Both the position numbers and the translations under genes were made by a program. The notes beneath the pieces are model-generated. The model saw nothing but the letters and a program-made list of their open reading frames with translations. It was not told where the DNA came from and ran no database searches. A stretch of DNA of 64,000 bases from the NCBI GenBank assembly GCA_001630475.1, contig KV419450.1, positions 87,193-151,192 of the forward strand. The letters run 5' to 3'. How positions within the stretch are numbered: position 1 is the first letter of the stretch; the number at the start of each line of letters is the position of its first letter. This document shows, one piece after another, positions 58,418 to 64,000 of this stretch. The DNA is from Sistotremastrum niveocremeum HHB9708 (lineage: Eukaryota; Basidiomycota; Agaricomycetes; Sistotremastrales; Sistotremastraceae).

Positions 58418-58733
58418 GTAGAAGCTAAGGTTTAACACGAGTCCAGGCAAAAAACAGGTACCCGCAGGTATACCTGGCAAGGTACCTGCTTACTAAGCAA
58501 GGGGCAAGTACCAAGTATCAACATTTTGGAAAAAACACTGACCAAGCAGGTACTTGGACCAGGTACCTGCTGTTTTTAGTAGGGAAAACAGGCAGGTACC
58601 CAGGTATGAGTACCTGATTTTGGGGTTTTTTCAGAGGCAAGTATGAGCTCAGGCCCTGAAAAAAGCAGGGAGGTACCTGCCACAGGTACCCAGGTATGGC
58701 AAGTATGGACTCGTGTTAAACCTTAGTAGAAGC
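58418..58733. mobile_element. hAT-type MITE, 300 bp, with intact TIRs and 8-bp target duplication
   Basis: The element spans 58426-58725. Its ends are a perfect inverted repeat beginning TAAGGTTTAACACGAGTCC (20 bp). It is flanked by a perfect 8-base duplication, GTAGAAGC, at 58418-58425 and 58726-58733, which is the hAT superfamily hallmark. The interior is full of GGTACCTG/CAGGTACC motifs and carries no coding capacity. Perfect ends and duplication mean recent movement. It shares internal blocks with the older element at 318-605. Confidence 0.9.
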
Positions 58734-59500
58734 TGTTTTATATTTAATTTCAATGCGAATCTGACAGCCCTTGTCGAGTACCGTTGACGACCTTGCGCCC
58801 GAAAACAAGCTAGCCGAAACACCAATATTGATGCGAAGACGATCGAAGGAATTCGAGGTAATCTAATCAGATAAGTCATATGCGAGATGACGTGTTCTAT
58901 GCGCTTGATCGCATTTCCCATATCGGCCGAAATTACACGTAAATTCCCTTGTGGATCCGGACATAGTAAGAATTCGAGACTCGCTGTCCGGCGGAGATTA
59001 ATTGATTAATCTCGATATTCGTGGCGGGAAGCTTGGCTTCGACTCTGCCAGTGAGGTCGAGTGGAAAGGGAAGTGTCTTGTCCTAAGAGCGTTAGAGTGA
59101 GCGATGATTCAACGTCCGAGTCGTACGAGACGAGAAGAGACGACGAATGACGACCCCAACATTTCCCCATCGAAACACAAAAACCGACGATCCCAGAAAA
59201 AAAAACTCTTGGCACCCCATCCAATTTCCGGCCCATCACCCACCCGTCCTCCGACTCCATCGCTCATCTCACTCACAAAAAGAATAGAATAAAGTGTAAG
59301 CGGAAGCAGAGTTAACTTATCTGATAACCCCAAAATAAATTCCGCAGGGACCACGCGGACGCGTCGCGGAACCGATCAGGCAAAGATTCTCACGGGTCCA
59401 AATCATCGTTCGTACCGCCGACACCAACACGCAGCAGACGTGACTCTCCCTCTCCTCTTCTCTTGGCGTTGAAGTGATTGAGATATAGTGAGATATTGAG
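58734..59500. other. Intergenic, promoter side of MFS gene
   Basis: About 770 bp with no gene recognised. The 30-base stretches around 58055-58090 and 58835-58880 share pieces such as GCGAAGACGATCGAA and TCAGATAAGTCATATG, so the DNA on both sides of the MITE contains an older, degenerate direct duplication. Confidence 0.4.
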
Positions 59501-62500
59501 ATGGCAGGTGGATATACTCTTGTTCCTTCGACTGGTATGTATATATATATATATTCTATGAGAGAGAAAGTGATGACGATTTGAATGGCAGACCCTACCG
59601 AGTCCCTTGAGCCCTCTCCCACCGCCCAATCACATCCACCCCCTCACTCTCACTCTCACTCTCCATCGCCTTCACGCCGTCAATCCATCCTTTCCTTCCA
59701 TTCCCTCAATCGTTCCATCTCACGCAGTAGACGTGCTTTATCACCCGGCGCATTCTCATCATCCCTAGGCGCACGCGCAACAGTCGAATTGGACGAAGAA
59801 CAAGATGCTCATATGGGTGTTAAAACTGTCGAAGCGGCTCAGAAAGTATACGGACCATATTCGATATGGAGTCTTTACATCGGGTACCCCCCTCCTTCTC
59901 CCTTTTCAATTATATACTGATTGATTGATGGGTGGTGTGGGCAGGCTGGCGCTGGCGTCGTATATGTATTCGCTAGATGGATCGACGACATCGTATTATC
60001 TTACGTTTGCGACGAGCGAGTTTAGTGAGCATGCGTTGATTAGTAGTGTGCAAGTTGCTCAGGGGATCATTGGTATGTCTCCTTCTCTTCTTTCTTTTGA
60101 GGAGATATTGATGTTGGTTTCAAAAGTGGCGGTTGGGAAACCTGTCATTGCGAAAGTGGCTGATGTCACTTCTCGAGCGACAGCCTATATCACAGTCCGT
60201 ACGTGCCTTTCCTGCCGACCGAAGGAAGGCCCTTTCAATGTAGGGAGATGCTGATGAGTGTAAAGTGGTATTCTACGTCGTGGGATATATAATCATCGCG
60301 TCTGCTCAATCAGTGGGATCTATAGCAGCTGGTATAATCATCTATGCTGTGTATGTCATCCATTTCCTTCATCGTTGCCTCTCTTCCCTTCTCCTCCCGT
60401 TCGTCTCTTGCCCTCTCCCTTTGTCCTCACCCATCTTCCTTCCCCTCCCTCTTCTCTCCCTATTCTCTTTCCTCGCTCTTTTCCTCGCGTCTCTTTCCTC
60501 GCTCTTTTCCTCGCGTCTCGCATCCTCGCTCGTGCTCATACTGACGCACTCACAGCGGCTACACAGGCCTCCAACTCCTAACCCAAATAATAATAGCAGA
60601 TATCACATCTCTAAAATGGCGCGGTCTAATCTCATCACTCACTTCAAGTCCGTTCATCGTGAATGCGTTTGTGGGGGCTAATGTTGCGGGTGCTGTGCTT
60701 GAGAGGGCGGGGTGGAGGTGGGGGTGTGAGTCTCTATCATTTTTATCATCTTCTTTCGCATTCGCATTCTTTCTTCCGCCTCCGCTTTCGCATTGGCTTT
60801 TTTTCGAGCTCTTGACTCGCTCTCGCTCGTTTTTGAACGGTACTGACGATGACATAGATGGAATGTTCGCAATCCTAGTCCCAATCTCCCTAGCCCCTCT
60901 AATAACAACCCTAACATGGGCCGAACATCGTGCCAAAATACTAGGCAAAATTCCTCCTCCACCTCCTTCTTCTGAGCCTTTAGGTCTTGGTCTTGGATCT
61001 TCCCGAATTCGTGGTTCTGTTTCGCGTTCTAGAAGAGACGGGTCGCTTCGCGCTCCTTCTCCCAATGCTCGTCAACCGAGATCTCGTTCCCGTTCGACCC
61101 TTAGATCGACTACATCAAATCTCACGCTCAAATCTCCCCTCTACCCAAGCTCACCCCTCCGAACACTCCTCCACAAAATATGGATAACAGCTGAAAAACT
61201 CGATATAGTAGGATTGGTGTTGTTAGGTGCTGGGATCGCGTGTGTGTTGTTGCCGTTGACGTTGTCGAATAATTCGAATTCGAATTCGAGGAGGGGGTGG
61301 GGGAATCGTACGTACCTTTTATTCTCCCCTCCCCTCCACATCCCTCTACCCTACTAACTTGATTTAATTATAGCTTCTCTAATTGGAATGCTAATAGCGG
61401 GAATTGTGACATTGGTAGTGTTTGCGATTTATGAATTGAGAGTTGCGAAGAGGCCTGTGGTCGCACCGCGATTTTGGGGGAATTGGGCGGTTTTGGGGGC
61501 TGGTGTTATTGGGTTTTTTGATTTTGTACGTTCATTCCATCTCAGCTTTCTCTCTTCTCTCTTCGTTCCGGCACTCCGTCGGCTTTTCCATCCGCTTCGC
61601 CCCCTCCACTCTTATGGTTCTTCGTTCCTTTCGTCCGCTCTTTTCGCTCGTTTATCCGTAACTTACTAACTCCGTCCCTCCGCCCCTCGCTAACGCTCAC
61701 GCTCGCTCGCGCAAACAGATGTCATTCTACCTCTCCTACACATACCTCTACTCATTCATCATCGTCACCAAAGATTGGAGCTTGGTTGATGATATATATT
61801 TTTCGAATGTGCAGACTGTTGCGCTTACTGTGTTTGGTACGTCCTTTCTCCCAACTTCCTCCCCAACTTTTCCCATCCCCATCCTTTCCCCCATCCCTCC
61901 TCCTCTCTCGCCCTCTTCTCTCCCCGCCGGTGCTCCCGACGTGCTCCTGCGTCGCCCCGCGTCCCACAGAGAAAGCTTGCTGATTGCGTAAAAATATACA
62001 GGTATACTAGGAGGCCTCCTAATGCGCACGACACATCGGTATAAACCGATTCTTATTGCGGGGTTATGTATCCGCACGCTGGGGGTGGGGATTATGATTC
62101 ATTCGAGAGGGGCTGGGGGGTCGTACGTTATTTCCTCCGTATTTCTTTCCTCCTTTCCCAATCTCCTTGGGTGACTCGTTTCACTCGTTTTTCCCTCCTG
62201 TCTCTCAGCTTGTTCTGAGCTCGTTTCCCTCTCCCGCTCGTTGCTCGTTCCACTCGCCTTCATTCTTCGTTCGCTTCGCTCACGTAAAACCCACAGAACC
62301 CCCGAACTAATCCTAACCCAAATCCTGCAAGGACTCGGCGGCGGCTTCGCAGCCGTCACATCTCAAGTAGGTGCACAAGCTAGCGTTGTACATGGGGATG
62401 TTGCGATGTGTACTGCCCTTGTGTTGTTGATGACGGAGATTGGGGGGAGTGTGGGGAGTGCTGTTTGTACGTCCCCGTTTCTCATTCAATTTATATTTTT

Positions 62501-63160
62501 TCCTTCCGATTGTCTTTCTCCGTCCCATCCATCTTTTCTATGCCTCTTTCCTTCCTCCTTCTCAGGCTCTCTTGCTCTCTGAAGCTAAGCTCCTATCGTC
62601 GCATTTTTCGTCGCAGGAAAGAGAATGGATGCTGATTTGATATGTTACCAGCCGGCGCGATATGGTCCAATACGATGCCCCATCAATTGTCGATCCATCT
62701 GCCCTTTTTGAATGATACGGAACGGGCGAAGATATTTGGGAGTATTACGGATGCGGCGGCGAGGCCTTTGAGTGATCCTGTTAGGATGGGTACAATCGCC
62801 GGTTCGTCCCCTCCCTCCCTTCCCATTTTATCTCACTAAAATTCTCTTCCATCAAATTTTCAATCGACATCGAAATTTCAATTGACATTGAAATTGAAAT
62901 GGTTGATAGCATATAGCGAAACGATGAAAATAATGCTCATAACAGCAACGCTCACATCAATCGTACCGATTGTAGTGTCGTGTTGGATGCCGAATTGGTA
63001 CCTTGGGGATGGACAGAATGCTGTTGATTTGAGGGATGTTAGGGGGGAGAGGGTTGATACTGCTGAGGGAGAAGTTGAACTGGATGGCGAGGAGGAGGAT
63101 GACGAGGGAGGGAGGGAGGGGGAGAGGAGGGGGGATGTGGAGAGAGGACGGACGAGGTGA
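59501..63160 (+). CDS. Siderophore-iron transporter-like MFS permease
   Basis: A multi-exon gene of around 620 codons. The N-terminal cytosolic part is Ser/His/Pro-rich. The family blocks follow: LALASYMYSLDGSTTSYYLTF, SSVQVAQGII, VGKPVIAKVADVTSRATAY, YVVGYIIIASAQ, GYTGLQLL, ADITSLKWRGLISS, PFIVNAFVGANVAG, WRWGYGMFAILVPI, then WAEHRAKI and a basic Ser/Arg loop. These match the fungal Arn/Sit1/MirB siderophore transporters (14-helix MFS), which take up ferric siderophores by proton symport. The C-terminus is highly acidic (EGEVELDGEEEDDEGG). Two introns are unusually long and pyrimidine-rich (60351-60555 and 61526-61718). No siderophore synthase is in the window, so use of foreign siderophores is possible. 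The start at 59501 uses a short first exon; 59585 is an alternative. Confidence 0.82.
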
Positions 63161-63682
63161 TGTTGTTTGTTGTTAGGTGCTGTAATCGCTGTTCTTGTTC
63201 TTGTTGATCGCATTCGTATCCGTATTCGTACTCATAGTTATGGAAACGATTAGCGTTCATGTTCGGAACTTCGGAACATTTTGGGTCTCCGACCATTAGC
63301 CGTGTGCGGCATCGTCGGCATGTCACGCGCGCTGCCTCTTTTGACTCACGACCCCCAGAGACCCATAAAATATACATATTAATATGTTAAGTATATACCG
63401 AGTGACTTTCCATAACAACTGTGACACACTTAACCCCATACCTCGTCATCGTCACGTCACTGTCACCTCGCGTGAACTGTTCGTCCTCAATAGCCTTCGT
63501 CCTCGGTGTTCTCAGGTACAAGAAAACACATATCCGCATCCGCAAAAAGGCAGTCTATGCGATGACACAGGCTGTCGTCGGCCGTTCATAAGCAAGTATG
63601 AACGCACAAAGAAAAGGAAAGAAAACTAATTCGCATCCCCACATCTCCAATATCCGCGTCCTCAGGCTCTCCTGGGTGATAA
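63161..63682. other. Intergenic, nothing recognised
   Basis: About 520 bp between the MFS stop codon and the 3' end of the minus-strand gene at the window edge. No motif or repeat was recognised. Confidence 0.4.
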
Positions 63683-64000
63683 TTAGTCAAAAGGGCACAA
63701 TATTAGCGAAACAGGTGCATTACATAGTTTGGGCAGTGCTATCAGCGTGATTGGGTCGTGGCCGAACGTCCTGCGAAAGCTCTGCACGTAGAACTCGGCG
63801 ATCTCGGCATGCACCCCAGCCAATGTCTGGTCTCGACCGTTGTGTATTGGCCTCTGTAACGCGGCGGGAGCTCCCGGCCAGACCCGGATTATTCGGCGCA
63901 TGCTCTCCAAAATGGCACAGATCGTCGAGATCGGCGCCGAAGGATTCGCTAACGACGGAGTCGTCTCGCTTGGCCGACGAGTAAACCCGAAGGGTGTGGC
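63683..64000 (-). CDS. 3' part of an unidentified gene, cut by window end
   Basis: The minus strand is open without a stop from the window end to 63683. It has a GC-rich, helix-like protein composition (ICAILESMRRIIRVWPG, VHAEIAEFYVQSFRRTFG). The last residues after ALPKLCNA may be intron read-through, so the true stop could lie a little upstream or downstream. The family was not recognised; the rest of the gene lies outside the window. Confidence 0.4.
   Translation of the reverse strand, partial: ATPFGFTRRPSETTPSLANPSAPISTICAILESMRRIIRVWPGAPAALQRPIHNGRDQTLAGVHAEIAEFYVQSFRRTFGHDPITLIALPKLCNAPVSLILCPFD

Overview
The window looks like nuclear DNA of an agaricomycete-type basidiomycete. Genes are broken by many short introns (mostly 45-70 bp, GT..AG), spacing is moderately compact, and three genes belong to a seven-helix membrane family (DUF6533) typical of mushroom-forming fungi. 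No rRNA, tRNA or CRISPR array was recognised. Gene structures were derived by hand from splice signals, family motifs and comparison between paralogues. For the genes whose exon lengths I summed, the totals are exact multiples of three.

Left part (1-16.5 kb). This part has a repeat-rich edge with a hairpin and a MITE-like element. Next comes a GTPBP1/2-like protein that stops just before the expected GTPase domain, divergently paired with a mitochondrial-type hot-dog thioesterase. After these lie an intact 15-exon cytochrome-b2-type L-lactate dehydrogenase with two micro-exons, a weak secreted-protein candidate, a large gene-poor stretch, a cyclophilin and a 759-bp inverted-repeat element.

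Centre (19.3-50.9 kb). A cluster of 13 genes comes from only three families: seven short-chain dehydrogenases/reductases (SDR), four antibiotic-biosynthesis-monooxygenase (ABM) fold proteins of about 105 residues, and two full-length ABCC (MRP-type) transporters. The order is SDRx5, ABMx2, ABCC (minus strand), ABMx2, SDRx2, ABCC (plus strand). Paralogues share intron positions, and many have a TATA box 40-80 bp before the start codon. No polyketide synthase, NRPS or terpene synthase is present. The simplest reading is a tandemly expanded module that reduces or oxidises a small hydrophobic substrate and exports it, often as a conjugate; this is inference.

Right part (51-64 kb). Three DUF6533 seven-helix proteins (two in tandem on minus, one on plus) are followed by a TE-scarred intergenic region with a fresh 300-bp hAT-type MITE (perfect 20-bp TIRs, perfect 8-bp target duplication). 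Then come a siderophore-type MFS transporter and the 3' end of an unidentified minus-strand gene running off the window.
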